Assembly (NCBI GenBank): GCA_027579435.1 | Contig: JANBPK010001192.1 | Location: 62,001 to 126,000 of the forward strand | Direction of reading: 5' to 3' | DNA from: Candolleomyces eurysporus | Taxonomy: Eukaryota > Basidiomycota > Agaricomycetes > Agaricales > Psathyrellaceae | Length of the DNA stretch: 64,000 nt | In this document: positions 35,108 to 47,234 of the stretch, in pieces | How the letters are laid out: every line of letters begins with the position of its first letter | Numbering within the stretch: the stretch's first letter is position 1 | Notes under the pieces: generated by a model | The model's database searches: none | Seen by the model: only the letters and a program-made list of their open reading frames with translations | Told to the model about the DNA's origin: nothing | Program-made: the position numbers and the translations under genes

Positions 35108-35746
35108 ATGCGGGTCTTCGTAACCATTGGCTCTACAAAGTTTGACGACCTCGTGCAGCATACTCTATCAGAAGAGGTCCTCCTCTCGCTCAAGAAACAA
35201 GGGTATCGAGAGCTTGTCATCCAGTGCGGCAACTCCACTTTCGAGCTTGCTTCGTCCGTCGCCGATGGAAGTGAACAAAAGTTCGAGAGGGAAGGGATTT
35301 CGATAGAATGCTGGAAGTTCAAACCAACATTAGAAGCAGAATACGATAGAGCCGACCTTGTCGTGAGCCATGCAGGTACGTGCAAAGGGTGTAGGATTGC
35401 TGGCACCCGCTGATCCAGGAGTTATCATGTCATGTCACCGCAGGTTCTGGGACGATTCTGGATGTCTTGAGAAAGGGTAAACGTATGATTGTGGTGCCCA
35501 ACGAGACGCTATTGGATAACCACCAAAAGCAGTTGGCTGTTGCACTCGAAGAGAAGGGTCATCTGAAGGCCAGCACCGTTTCGTTAGTCGACATCCTTGC
35601 ACCGTTTCCTTCGTGTCTAATGACGAACATGCAGAGGTCTTGCCCAGGCTATTGAGGATGTGCATAAAGCACAGCTCGTCCCGTTCCCTCCCTTGGACGG
35701 AGCCAGGTTTGCAGGGATTCTGGACGAGACGATGGGGTTCATATGA
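35108..35746 (+). CDS. ALG13: UDP-GlcNAc transferase catalytic subunit Alg13
   Basis: Cytosolic catalytic subunit that pairs with the membrane protein Alg14 to add the second GlcNAc to dolichol-PP-GlcNAc, an early step of N-glycan assembly on the ER. Three exons, 35108-35375, 35444-35582 and 35635-35746, join to 172 residues, the normal fungal size. Motifs: MRVFVTIGSTKFDDLV at the start, LVIQCGNS, DLVVSHAGSGTILDVL (a GT28-type glycosyltransferase motif split by intron 1), RMIVVPNETLLDNHQKQLA, ending AQLVPFPPLDGARFAGILDE. It follows the reductase on the same strand at 106 bp. An N followed by GGGG lies just past the stop at 35755. Confidence 0.95.
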
Positions 35747-35858
35747 CGAGGTCCNGGGGTGCCCCGCGTTTGGATTGATCGGAGCAGAAAATATCAGTGA
35801 TACAAGATGATCCTATACCACCACCATCCCTTCCCAAATCCTCCTCTAATCCGAAAAT

Positions 35859-36887
35859 ATGCCTCCACGCGCACTCGAAGCAGTCAAAATCGAATCAAAT
35901 GAAGACCCAGCGGATTTCGAGGCCAAGAATGTTCACGAAATATACGACGCGATCGCAAACCATTTCTCATCTACCAGATACAAGGTACAACCACGCCCCA
36001 GATCCCAGCTTCCTCTCTTCTTTTTTCGTTTCGATATATTGTAATTTTACAGCAAATATTATTGCATTTTCTCTAGCCATGGCCTATCATAGCCAAGTTC
36101 CTCTCAGATCTACCTACCGGCTGGGTAGGTTTCGATTCAGGAACTGGAAACGGAAAGTACCTTCCCCTGCCTGCAGACCGCCCTGGAGCCATTTGGACGA
36201 TTGGAATGGACCGCAGTCGCAATTTACTCGAGATTGCTCGACACGCGGGCGAAGGTCAGGTTGTGCGAGAGGTTGTTTGGGGGAACGTGCTGGACAATCC
36301 TTGGAGGCCGAATGCTTTTGTAAGATCCTCCCTTCTAAATGTTCGAGGGCTGTTCACAGAATGAGGAGGTTAGGACTATGCTATTTCCATTGCGACTATC
36401 CACCATTTGGCGACGCATGAACGACGAAAGCTGGCCGTCCAGGTAACGAAACAACAACCTTTCCCTCGCGCGTTGAGCTCATCGAAACGTTGAATCGCAG
36501 CGACTCATTCAAGCTGTGTCTGCAGATCATGGTCGCGTTCTCATTTATGTTTGGGCCATCGAACAAGACGAACTTTCAAAACGAAAGGTTTCGGTTGAAG
36601 ATGATCCTGAAGCGAATGAAAAGGGCAAAGACGTGATGGTGCCATGGGTTCTGTCGAAAACGCTTGCCAAACCTTCCTCCGAGACTTCTGAACCGGAAGT
36701 CTACAATCGCTACTACCACATGTTCGCCAAGGGCGAACTGGCAGCGCTAGCCTCGGATGCTGCCAAAGACCTTGGTCTTTCTGTGGGCTCACGGGAAGGC
36801 TGCAGCTCAACACAGGGAGTAGAAATCGTCCAGGACGGTTGGGAGAGGTCGAATTATTATGTTGAGCTGAGACGTTGGTCGAAATAG
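35859..36887 (+). CDS. TRM9: tRNA (uracil-5-)-carboxymethyl methyltransferase Trm9
   Basis: SAM-dependent methyltransferase that, with Trm112, makes the methyl ester in mcm5U/mcm5s2U at the tRNA wobble position; it supports decoding and stress resistance. Four exons (35859-35984, 36077-36319, 36374-36442, 36501-36887) join to 274 residues. Motifs: [20 protein letters not shown] and [20 protein letters not shown] at the N-terminus; the SAM site is [15 protein letters not shown], with Thr where many members have Cys; then [51 protein letters not shown], and the family motif KDVMVPWV. It ends [14 protein letters not shown]. About 110 bp separate it from ALG13. It is convergent with NAC-alpha; the stop codons are only about 80 bp apart. 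Confidence 0.95.
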
Positions 36888-36966
36888 AGCCGGGGAAGAT
36901 CGCAAAATGGATGTCAAAATATCATGGAATTGACAGACGTAGAAGTACACATGGACGAAGAAGATT

Positions 36967-37756
36967 TTACTCGCTAGCGGCCATGACTGAACAGAAATCA
37001 GTATTTCTAGTGAAATACAAGAAGTTGGCGACTCACTGGCGTTGATCAAGTCACCACCGCTCTCCTTCAATACCTTCACAGCTTTTGCCCGAGAGCATCC
37101 AACTTGCTGAATGACCAATTCAATGTCTTTTGGATCGACGCCAGTCTCATCGACAGGACCGTCATCTTCGGGGGCCTCGAGTTCGGGGATATCATCGTCG
37201 TCTTCGGCCTCCTTGTTCCCGCCGGCTTGCAGGGAAGCTGCACCAGCACTTGCGGAGGCAAGTTGCTGAGCAGCAGAGAGTTGAGCTTGCGAGTTCATGT
37301 CCTCAATCTAATGAATATTTGCATGAGATTGGCATTGGTGTGATTGTGCTTGTAAGACGCACCTTGGCTTCGCCGAAAACGATGTAGCAATCGCTGTTGG
37401 GCGACTTGTACACATCGGGGTGGGCAAGAACGAAGAGAACCTGTTTGGATGAACATATTCTTAGATTCAATACTCAAAATCGAAAAGACAGTTGCACGCA
37501 CGTTCTTTGGCCTTCGAAGAGTCACCCGGTTAATGCCCGGCACCTTCTTCAAGCCCAAGCTGAGGAGCGCCTTGCGAGCCTTGCGCTCAGATCGCGACTG
37601 GATTTTCTCCAAAGCGGCGGCAGAAGTGGGGTCGAGTTCTTCCTCATCGTGGTCATGGTCATGGTCGTGGTCGTGGTCGTGGTCATGATCATGATCATGA
37701 TCGTGGTGCTCATGGTCAGAGTGGTCGGAGTGGATCTCTTCGATTTGGGCAGACAT
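36967..37756 (-). CDS. EGD2: Nascent polypeptide-associated complex subunit alpha
   Basis: Alpha subunit of NAC, which sits at the ribosomal exit tunnel and guards nascent chains from mistargeting. Exon 1 (37502-37756) starts [18 protein letters not shown] and then carries a run of about ten His-Asp pairs. The NAC domain follows: [32 protein letters not shown], then after an intron [20 protein letters not shown] and VFGEAK. The third exon has [17 protein letters not shown] and a C-terminal UBA domain, [20 protein letters not shown] then [14 protein letters not shown] last mini-exon adds IMAASE (stop 36967-36969). The His-Asp run is encoded by imperfect CATGAC/CACGAC repeats and is unusual for NAC-alpha. 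It is divergent from TSC1, with 315 bp between the starts. Confidence 0.95.
37646..37712 (-). repeat. Hexanucleotide repeat coding a (His-Asp)n run in NAC-alpha
   Basis: Tandem CAYGAY units (ggtcatggtcatggtcgtgg on the plus strand) within exon 1 of NAC-alpha. They give about ten His-Asp pairs. The repeat keeps frame at any length change of six bases, so it can vary without breaking the gene. Confidence 0.85.
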
Positions 37757-38071
37757 CTATGTGTAGGGAGCGCGTCGGTTAGTACAACGCGTTATCGGGA
37801 CTGAAATCGCTCCATCCATCCAAAATTCACGCTCAAAAGACATGGATTCTATGAAACAGCGACATTGAGCATAGTAACGGGGTGGATACTCACGTTTTGT
37901 AGCGTTGACCGGGCGGGGTAGGGGCGTGCTGGACGTGCGCAACGACGAGGAGCACAGGGAGCTCGTGTTTGTTCTTGGGACCGTCGGCTTCTGGGGCAAA
38001 CACTCGGATTTAGCGATCGCGGAACCAAATGATGTCGGTTTCCTGCCCATGGCGATAAAGGCGACACCTTG

Positions 38072-40906
38072 ATGCCCACCACCGCCGCCCTCGCTCGCTC
38101 GCTATCCTCCCTGCTCGAAAAGTCTGCCGATGCCCCGTCACTGCCTGAACTCCTCCACCTCGTCGACGAGTTTGTAGAGGAGTCGAAGTCATGGACCGAC
38201 GTCGACACTCAAATTACGCAGCTGGAGGAAGAGCTGGTCGCACTACACCAAGCTGCCATTGATTACTCCTCGGTCGACCAGCTGGAGATCTTTCTTGCAT
38301 GTTTATTTCATTTGGAACGTATATTAACACCAACATCGGTCATCTCTTGGTTCGATCTCATCTTACGACCTGCCCTTCGGGAACCCAAACTATCAACAGC
38401 GGCACTCAACTATGCAAAGGAACTGATAATATCGACTCTTCAAAAACCGGACGAGGTGGTAGTAGGAGGATTCAGGAGACGGCTTCTAGAGCTTTATCTG
38501 TTGGATGCATTCAACGAAGGGTCTGGAGGTGACGCCTTGGAGTGGGCAGAACTGACGGAAGACGAGCGGGAACACAGGAGACGGTGGAAGAGTAATCTGC
38601 AAGATATTCTCATTGCATATGGGGGTGATGCACCAGACGTACGTTATCCGAGCCCTATCACCGTGTCTCTCCTTTGAGTAACTGTGCGATTAGGAATTCT
38701 TAACAGAAGTCAACCAGCAATTCCAAACACCCTCTCGGCGACTCCAGCTGCTCATACTCCTCAATGAATTCACATCGTCGTCCAAATTCTGCTCTACTGT
38801 CCCTGTCCTAGCCTCTCACAAGATAATGACCAGTCTCGCCAATTGCCTGTTCTTGGACAATTCGTCTACTGTCTGTACGGCTGCCGTCAGACTGACAGTC
38901 AAATTCATCCCCTACTTCGCGGTACACGCCAGATCAAACCTCAAGGCCACATTCCCCCAATTCCTGGCCATACTTGCACGAATTATGTGCTGGAAGGAAC
39001 GGGTGCCTGCGACGAAAAACCCGTTGGCTCAGCACGACGAGGAGTTCGAGCGAGAGCTTTATCGCGAGTCAAGTCGTATTCTCTATCCACGACGCGAACT
39101 CAAGTGGGAGCGACTTGAAATGACTTTCTCGGCCTCACCCTCCACCCCTCCCAATTGCCGTCAATTTTTCACTATTCTCTACTATCTATACCCGTCGAAT
39201 GTACTCAAGTTCATTCGTGGGCCAGCAACGTATCTGAAGGAGGTGGAACTTGAAAGCCCTTATACTGTGGACTGGAACAAAGCCTTTGAAGAATCGGAAG
39301 TCAAGAGGAGGAGCGAGGTGAGTATCGTTCAAAGGCTATTGGCGCACTTGTTTCTGAACTCGCATTTTTCTATGCAGAACTTTGTACGAGAACACATATG
39401 CCACCCATTCTTGATCTGGGGTACCGCAGCCAAAGAGATGACGAAACCGGAATTCTGGAACAAGTACGACGTGGGCCGAATCGTGAGCGAGGCTACAATG
39501 CTCGACATCCGGTATCTGTGTATCGGGTTGAAGGAGAGGTTTAAGCTTGAAGGGAAGGTACCTGCTGTTGCCGGTACTGTGGTGTCAGGGTCAACGCCAG
39601 CTGAGGATCCAGAGGACGTGGAGGACGCAGAGGAGCCCGCCCAGTTCATTCAGTCTACAGATCTCTCAAACCGAAAGGTCATCATCTCTCTTCAAGACAT
39701 GATCGAAGCTTCCGTGGCTTTGAAGACCAATATCGACGTCGACATCGTGCAACCGACCTCTGCGCCAAAGTCTGGCTTTATTTCCAACGAAACCGAAGCA
39801 TCTGCATCAGCACAGGAACCTACTTCGTCTGGTGGTGATAGTGAAGGCACATCTCATGTGATACAGACTATAAACGGTCTCCAGCGAGAGGTTTTGCTCC
39901 TGCGGAATGAGCTCAACTTCGAGCTGTGGCACTCGAGGGAGAACTCGAAACATATCGGTCGGTTATATGAAGATCGGATTCTCATGAGGACAGCAGAGAG
40001 TGAGAGACAGGGTTTGGTAAGTGGTGCTCCAGGGCTACGACACGTTCAGACTGCTAATGCACGAATGTGTAGTATAACAAACTGCGAAGGTATCGTGCTC
40101 AAGTCGTCAACCTCGAAACAGAGCTGCGGGATCACAAGCAACAGGCTGCATCGGCAAAGAATGGGTACGCTGACTGGACTAGGGAGCTGCAAGAAAAGAT
40201 GAAAGAACTGCGGGAAGATAAGAAGCGATTAATGGCCGACTTGTCCAATGCGCAAGCTGCGGCGAAGGACCTCAAGGTATGAGCTAAAAAAGTAACGAGA
40301 TCCGGATTTAGATCTCATCTCATCTGTAGGCACTGTATGAAGCTCAAGGAAAACGACTAGCAGAGTCACTAAACGAGAACTTCAATCTCAAAGCCGAGAC
40401 ACAGGAAAATGTTCAAGAGATCGCCACACTCAAGGACTATGAGCGGCAAATTGAAGAGCTCACGAAGATGAGGCAGGTCTGGTACGTCGGCGCCAATCAC
40501 GCTGCTATCAAAGGTGTTGAACACTACTTGGCAGGGAGGATGATTCCAGAAAGTTCACTGAGCGCGGAGAAGAACTTGATCGATTACAAAAGGCCAACGA
40601 GGCGCTTCAAGCTCGGATAAGTGAATTGGAACGTGTACAGAACAATGAAGCAGATGCTCGGTAAGAAGCTGGTAAATTTTACAGCATGACTCGATCCCAC
40701 CAACTGCCTGCAGGGACGATGATTATAGGCGGCAAATCCAATCATTGGAGCTGCGCCTCGCGCAGATGGAGGCGATCTCTGAAGAAGATGCAAACCAGCG
40801 ACTGGCGGACGAAAATGCGGAGATGAAGAGTGAAATCGAGACTCTGCAGGCGGTGGTGGCCTCTCTGAAGGACCAGCTGGGTCGTCCGGAGTTCCTGGAC
40901 ACTTAG
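38072..40906 (+). CDS. TSC1: Hamartin homolog Tsc1
   Basis: Scaffold subunit of the TSC complex, which with Tsc2 (a Rheb GAP) restrains TORC1 when nutrients are low. Present in many basidiomycetes and fission yeast, absent from budding yeast. The ATG at 38072 opens MPTTAALARSLSSLLEKSAD. The helical HEAT-like N-terminal core contains LNYAKELIISTLQKPDE, RRLLELYLLDAFNE, RRLQLLILLNEFTSSSKFCS, and the hamartin block NCRQFFTILYYLYPSNVLKF then IRGPATYLKE, and NFVREHICHPFLIWGT. A Ser/acidic linker follows (EDPEDVEDAEEPAQFIQ). The C-terminal third is a long coiled coil over five small exons: INGLQREVLLLRNELNFELW, LREDKKRLMADLSNAQAAAK, LDRLQKANEALQARISELER, ending LQAVVASLKDQLGRPEFLDT, stop 40904-40906. 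Splice joins keep the frame. Confidence 0.9.
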
Positions 40907-41040
40907 TCCAGGTTTGACGTTTGGTAGAGGGGCCGTGGGATGATCTACTTGATTTCCCTCAAAAAGAAATTCCATCAATCATTTTTTGATCCTACTACTT
41001 CGGAATCTGACTAATCGTAAATCGTACGCTACTTGGCGTT

Positions 41041-41065
41041 CGGAAACACCGTGAGGTGCTTGCCG
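41041..41065 (-). repeat. Candidate Helitron 3'-terminal hairpin
   Basis: On the minus strand, downstream of the Helitron stop codon, cggcaagcacc-TCAC-ggtgtttccg can fold into a stem of about ten pairs with one bulge and one G-T pair. Helitrons end with a hairpin a few bases before a CTRR-type terminus. I could not find a clear CTRR end just beyond it, so the boundary is not settled. Confidence 0.3.
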
Positions 41066-41134
41066 TTCCACGCGTTGGTTACCTTGACTAAAGTTTTCTT
41101 CTTCTTTTTTTTTCTTCTTCTTTGTTCTCTATTG

Positions 41135-44100
41135 TCATCTGTCCATGTGATTTGCTTGGGCGGATATGTGTGTTTGAATGACCGTTTGGATCGACGTTTC
41201 GAAATATTTTTTGGTTGTCTGGTTTAGATCTTCCAGTCGGTCCAACTCGTCTCTCAGCTCGCCTGCCATTTTCTGGCTAATTTTGATAGAAGGAAATAAG
41301 CGCAAAATGAGTAGCCCTTTCAAAGCAACGACTCTGGAAAGCATGACGTATACTCCTTGACGTCGGGCACTTGCGAGGTCGACAATGGCGTTTTTGAGGG
41401 TTCTTCCTTGAGCTTTGTAGTCTGTGATGGCGTAAAACGGGACAATGGGTACTTGTTTCCTGGTAAACGACTTTGCAGCCCCATTGTTTGATTGGAAAGC
41501 ATATTTTACGGAAACGGATCTTGGGAACACGGGAACCACACCTTGCGCCAAGCCTGGCACATGAATGTGACACCCAGCAACTGCGACGTACACTGCGTTG
41601 GCCTTTCTTTTTCCTTCAGTGTCTACGGAATACAGAATATCACAAACAATACCTTCCGATCCGTTGACCAGTTTGAAGGGGACCGAAAGATTTTCTGTGA
41701 GCATGACCTTCATTCCAATAAATAAAGGCAGTTTGCCAAGACAATCTTCCGTGATGCGGGCGGGAAGGTTCCAAAGCTCATCGGCCAAGGGTGGCGCAAT
41801 TTCGCGACGGTGAATGAAGTCGGTAGCGTAGTAAATATGAGCTGTTTTACCCAATCGTCTTTCGTGCGATTGAAGAAGGGTAACGTTGAGTGCGTCCCGT
41901 AGGGTCCTGTTGCCCACTATAACCGGAGCGTCGCGAAAGGAAGCCAGTTCGTCAAAGTTGTGATGGTAGATATAGCTAAGTTCTCGCTGTAGTAGGAGTT
42001 GATACGAAGAACCCCGATCTGTAGATTGGGAGCTACCGTGGTCACGATCGTTTCGCATGCTGGAAAGGATTTCCGCCAGACTTTTGTCCGTAGATTGTCT
42101 TTTGTTCTCGGTAAGAAGGACAACTTTTTGCACTTGCCTCCACNAAAAAAATACCTGTAAGGGAGTCTATTTTCTGTGTGCTCCGAATATCCAGAAACGC
42201 CGGATGACGAATGAGGCGATGACTGAATAAAGAGGGTTGCTTTGGCGGTGCCAATTGATAAAAGTCCCCCATGAAAATAATGTTGATGCCGCCAAAAATC
42301 TGACACGCGTCGGCAGGCGAATCGCCTTTTGCGTGCATAAGCCTGGACGACATACTAGATAGAAATTGCGGACTCATCATTGAAACTTCATCGACAATCA
42401 GGTATTTCACACCGTTCCACTCTTCCCTCAGTCGTTTGGATAGCGAAAGCTTGTGGGAAAGGTTGACGGACAACAAGGTATGCAACGTCTGGCCCCCTAT
42501 CAATGAAGCCGCTATGCCAGTAGGGGCCCCTAATCTTACATTGTCCGCCATGTCCAAGAGGTGGAATAGCATGACAACGGTTTGGATGAGGTACGATTTT
42601 CCCGTTCCTCCTTCTCCCCCAACATACATGAGCAACTGGTCTCCCCCTTCAATTACGTGGTGGGCAATCATTCCAAGAGCCCTTAGTTGTTCTGGGTTAT
42701 CTCGGAGTGTTCGTTCGGAAACCAAAAGTCCTACCTTCTGCCATGCCGACAGTCCCCCTTTTTCCTTAGCGATCCCACGGATACGTTCTACGGTTTCAAT
42801 TTTAGCTTCCGGAAATAAGATCGGTGCGACGCTGACTTTGGATTGATTTTCTGTTTCAATATTTGGCCGACGTTTGCAGGAGCTCATAAATTTAATTTGT
42901 TGGGAGACAATGCCCTCCGATTGAGATGAAAGTTCCCTTGCGTCGTCAGGAAGGGAAAGGATGGGGGAAGAAAGATGGCGAGGAAGTTGATGACATGCGG
43001 CAAACATGTCGCACTGGTTGGTATTGAGTAACGTTTCTGATGTAAGAAACGCGTCTTTCGACTCGGAAGCAAGATCCTTTTGCGCTTCAAAAGCACTGTA
43101 AACGTTGCCTTCGTGCATGGTTTCTGCACCGTCGTCTAAGTCCATAAAAGTAGTGGGATAGCGAGAGTTACCAGACCGGTATGCTGAAGTATGCGAATCG
43201 CGAGCTTGTTTCGCTTCTGCCAAGAGTGACAAATTATTCATTATGCGCGAGTCCCATTGGTCCAAAGAAGGCAGACAAAATTGGAGAGCTTCCTGCCATG
43301 TTGGACTACCCGTAGTTAAAGCCAAAGGGTCTCTCCAAGGCTTGAATAGGATAGTTATATCCTTAGCCCAAAGTTCTTTTTCAGCGTTCTCGCCTGATTT
43401 GGGATGAATGCGGGGACCCAAGAGAACTGGGACACAAGGTTTGGCCCGCGTTCTCATCATGTGTGTGCCGTATTGCGGGTGATGACTGGAAGCGAACTTT
43501 TGTCCTTTAGAGATATTGGCCGCGGAGCCTGGTGTAACAGAAACTTTAACAGCCCACGCCAGAAATCGGTAGAGTCCCATAGAATTGAAAGGTTCCTCTT
43601 TTGGTCTGTATATGTAGTCCAGCAGCTGATTCGAAACCGTTGGCTTGTCCTTTGTTGGCGCTACTGACATGAACAGATGGTCGAGAGAAGAAGGCAACTG
43701 GCCGGACGCGTCATTGAAATTTTGCATTGGTTGATGATCCAAGTCCTTTTGCCGCCTTGCCACAAACCGAAGTATTTCTCCCCAATTAATGCAATGAAAT
43801 GATTCGCACGTGTACGTTTCCCCGAAGCCTAGCAAAAACGACATCACCTGGGGATGAGAAAATTCTTGATGTGCGAGCATGCTGTTGATAGCGATTGTCA
43901 TTGCCTTTCTTATCTGTTGCTCGTCTAGACAATCTGATTTGCCAATTCCCCTGTTTTGGTACTGACGAATGGCATAAGAAACCGCAGAGACCCCTGCATA
44001 CATTGACAAAGGCGGCTTGGTGATGTAGTTCGTCAAATAGTACATGAACGCTTTGGCATCCTGTCCCGACCCCACAAACTTGATGTCGGTATTGCATTTT

Positions 44101-47100
44101 AAGAGAAAGGTTACAATGGGATTGAACGATGTCATTCTTGGGTGACGTCTTCGCAGAAGAATGGAACCGGTGTCGGGGTCAACGTCACTTGTTTCCCTAA
44201 TCGAACCGTCAATACCAAACCGACAGTTTGCAGGGCATCGTTTCTGGCCTGGTTTCAGGTATTTCCAACAGGTACCGGTATGTTTATGCCAATTGTACCT
44301 TAGCAAAAGATCATCCGTGTGTTCTACCATGTCCATGGGGAAAGACCACGCGTTGGATTCATTTAAGATTGGCTCGTATTGTGTGCCAGGATGTTTTTCT
44401 TTGTCCAATGTAAGTTCATCTGGGTCTTGATCGTGGATGTGGACCGTACTGCGAGTTCCATTTAGACCTGAGTCTAGCACAAAATCAAGCCAGGCGATGA
44501 GGTGTTGTTTGTATTCAGAAGACTCTTTGAGAATCGTTGCCAATGTTTCTGGAGGCAAATGACCTCTCAGCCACACTAGCATGTGGCAATGAAGGCTCCC
44601 TCGCCCTTGAGTTTCAACCGTTCCGTAGTACGAGTCGCAATAGCCAAACAATCCTCCTGTTCCATCTTTCCGATCTACGCGAAGAATAATTTTGATAAAG
44701 CCCTGAATCATGGCATCGAAAAAGCGGGCGCACGCCACTGGATGCTCGAGCGCTAAGGTCATCCTATCCTGCATTGTCAAGTTGTTCAACAAGCGATCAA
44801 CTCCGTCTGCTTTTTCTGTGCGGCTCGCGAGAACGGCAACCAACGGATTATGCAGGTCCGCAGGGTTTAGTGTGATAAACAGAGTAGGGGATCCTTTTTG
44901 ATTAATGATGCCTCGAAGTTCATTTCTCATCTTGATACGTTGAGCCACTCCTCCGGGTACTCCCCGGGCAATCGGGCTGATCGAGGTCATGACCCTCAGT
45001 ATTTCTTTTTCTTCGGCCAAACGAGGTTCGTAAGAAGGATTTTGCTTAAACTTGAAACGAAGATCGTCAACTTGGGAGCTGTCAAGACGCCTTATGTCAT
45101 CCACGATTTTGGTGTACGCAGTTATCGGGACTAAAAACCTCAGTGTGGAGTTCACTGTAGCCTTTCTAAGAATGTTGTAAACGTCGAAAGCCAGCTCGTG
45201 ATCGGACTCAAAAAGAGGATCGGAGACATTGAGCAGATGTTTCAATTGGAGCTCAGGAGAAACGAAGCGTTTTCGTCTTGGATCATTGAAACCTCCTATG
45301 CCAAAAGGATCAATGTTCGGGTGAGCCCAGCTAAGCCAATTCGGATTTCCAATATCTGGTACTGGGTTCGAGCCAGGCCGCGTTGCAAGATAAGGTTTAC
45401 CGTCCGTACACCATTTGATAGCGTCTAATGTCATTTCTCTGAAGCTAGCAGCAGAATGATCCCCAGCAGTGTATGCGGTGTTTTCCATGAAAAGGCCTTC
45501 TATGTCTTCGCTTCGACTTGTGTAACTCGACGAAATTGATTCCAGAGCAGAACTGATCGGCAGGTGGCCGATCTCTACCGCGGAAGGGACGCCGGAGTCT
45601 TTGTTCTCGTCAAATAAAGCTTCCAGATTTTCCGAACTATATCCCAGGAAAGAGGTAGAGCATTGGTAGTGCGGATTGTAGCTCAAGAGAAATTGGATCA
45701 GCAACTTGATTCTGCTCTTTCTAACTAACACCGGTTTGAGCCGGTGGATAGTCGCCAAGGACGGAGGGGTCGTAGAAACGAACAGAGCACATATCGTGTC
45801 CTTGATGACAGATGCGGAAGGAGGTAAAACATTGTTGAGACGAGGAATATTTAAAGGGGTGGACACTACGGTTCCTTTGATATGTCGCGCAGTCTTTGAA
45901 AATTCTCCCTTGTCAGATGTCGATGGAGTTGAGAAGCGGCACAGTATGCTGTTGGTTCGAACCCTAGATATCAGTGCCTTCTCGAATATAGTCATGTCGG
46001 CGAAGGCAAGAGCTACTGGTTCCGGCAGTCTATCTCTTGCATAATATAACCAGTTGGCCAATGCCAGTTTAGGCATTTTTTTTTTGTTCCAAGGATCGGA
46101 CACAGCGCGGACACACGTGCATCCAATGTGCGACGTCCGTCCTTTCCAGTCCGCGAACGTCAAGTAAAGCTCGTCCATACGCATGAAAGTTATATGACGT
46201 TGGTTGGAGGTACGGAGGTAAATCGTCATTCCTGAGAAGGCTAAGGTCGACAGAAGTTGCGTGTACTCGTTGGAGAATCTTCGGTTGATGCATTTCGCTG
46301 CAGACAGCGCATGGGTTTCGTACGAAGTTGTGTGGAAGCATGACAGTTTGCCATTCTTTGATTAATTTGAAAATATCACCACGAGAAGGGGGCCTGAGAT
46401 GGTCGCAGAATTGGGACTGGTCATTTGGCAAAGAGGAGGTCTGTGTCATTTCGTTGTCGCCTCTGTCGTTACCACCATGCCGGGTTTGTATAGGCAACGA
46501 AGTGTGATGCATCGTCATTCCGTTCTGGGTACCTGAAGATGGCAAAGAACAGGTGCCATGCAACGGCCCACTGAATTGCGACCGATTTACGAGCTGAAGC
46601 GTTTCCCAAGGACGTTGCAGCCTGAGGGTCGGGATTTCTTTGAAAATGTAGATGACGACTGCACAGCTTGGTCCGCATCTGTGTTCCAGCAGCGACGCTT
46701 CGAGCTCGGATTTCTTTTTGTCATAGTAGTGAACGCAGTGGGATGAGGCTATATGCCTAAGCTGAGAAAGGACGAGACGTTTATATCGCTTGATCAGTAC
46801 CCATAAAGGAACGGCCATGAACATGTAGCAGTCGTCCCTAAAGCGTACATCGGATGGATGCATATGGGTTGTTCTGACTACCTCGACGAGTTTATAAGCT
46901 GAGTTCCAGAAATCTACGTCCACTTCCGCCCCGATGAAAGTTAAATCACCATTTGGCTGACGAACAAGTTTGTGGGCTAGGCAAATGGTCAGCAAAGAGT
47001 CTGTTTCACAGGGCAACAACTTCAAACCTGCAACAGGTCCCGTCATGGCGAGTATTTAGCAACGACGTGGTTCGTAGATCAGAAAGCCAAGTGCGAGTAG

Positions 47101-47234
47101 TCCGCGAATACTGTGTGGTATCTGGAGTAAGCATGAATCAGTGCACTAAAATGGTACCCTATCGTTTCCGTTTTAAAGGCATCAACGGAGAAACGGCACC
47201 CACAGTTAATGCATGCAAACTTGGTGGCCACCAT
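41135..47234 (-). mobile_element. Helitron transposon coding region (RepHel: DUF6570, HUH Rep, PIF1 helicase)
   Basis: A rolling-circle DNA transposon. The reading frame begins at an ATG at about 47234 (MVATKFACINCGCRFSVDAF, a small Cys-pair motif), splices across an intron that ends near 47028 into GLKLLPCETDSLLTICL, then runs through a DUF6570-like region (HVCPRCVRSLEQ, ALANWLYYARDRLPEPVALA). The Rep domain has YYGTVETQGRGSLHCHMLVW (HUH-type motif) and MYYLTNYITK with the catalytic tyrosines. The PIF1-like helicase has Walker A VGGEGGTGKSYLIQ, GAPTGIAASLIGGQTLHTLL, Walker B LIVDEVSMMS, MGDFYQLAPP, and the C-terminal DYKAQGRTLKNAIVDLASAR and VYVMLSRVVALKG. All key motifs are intact. The frame breaks twice, at a T10 run (46076-46085) and at an N in an A-run (42144), where one base each would restore it. 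Confidence 0.93.
41135..47234 (-). CDS. Helitron RepHel replication initiator-helicase
   Basis: The single long protein of the element above, about 1900 residues, expected to nick, transfer and unwind DNA during rolling-circle transposition in the nucleus. The main open segments are 46069-47046 (DUF6570 part), 42145-46077 (Rep plus the first half of the helicase) and 41135-42143 (second half of the helicase). Walker A and B, the HUH pair and the two tyrosines are all present, so only the two single-base breaks at homopolymers separate it from a full frame. If these are sequencing errors, the element could be active. The 5' first exon (47119-47234) is inferred from a splice donor GTATTC near 47110 and acceptor GCAG near 47028, and is less sure. 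Confidence 0.85.

Noticed and set aside
37397..37804. 135-codon plus-strand frame with a long valine/methionine run
   Set aside because: It is the antisense shadow of the His-Asp repeat in NAC-alpha.
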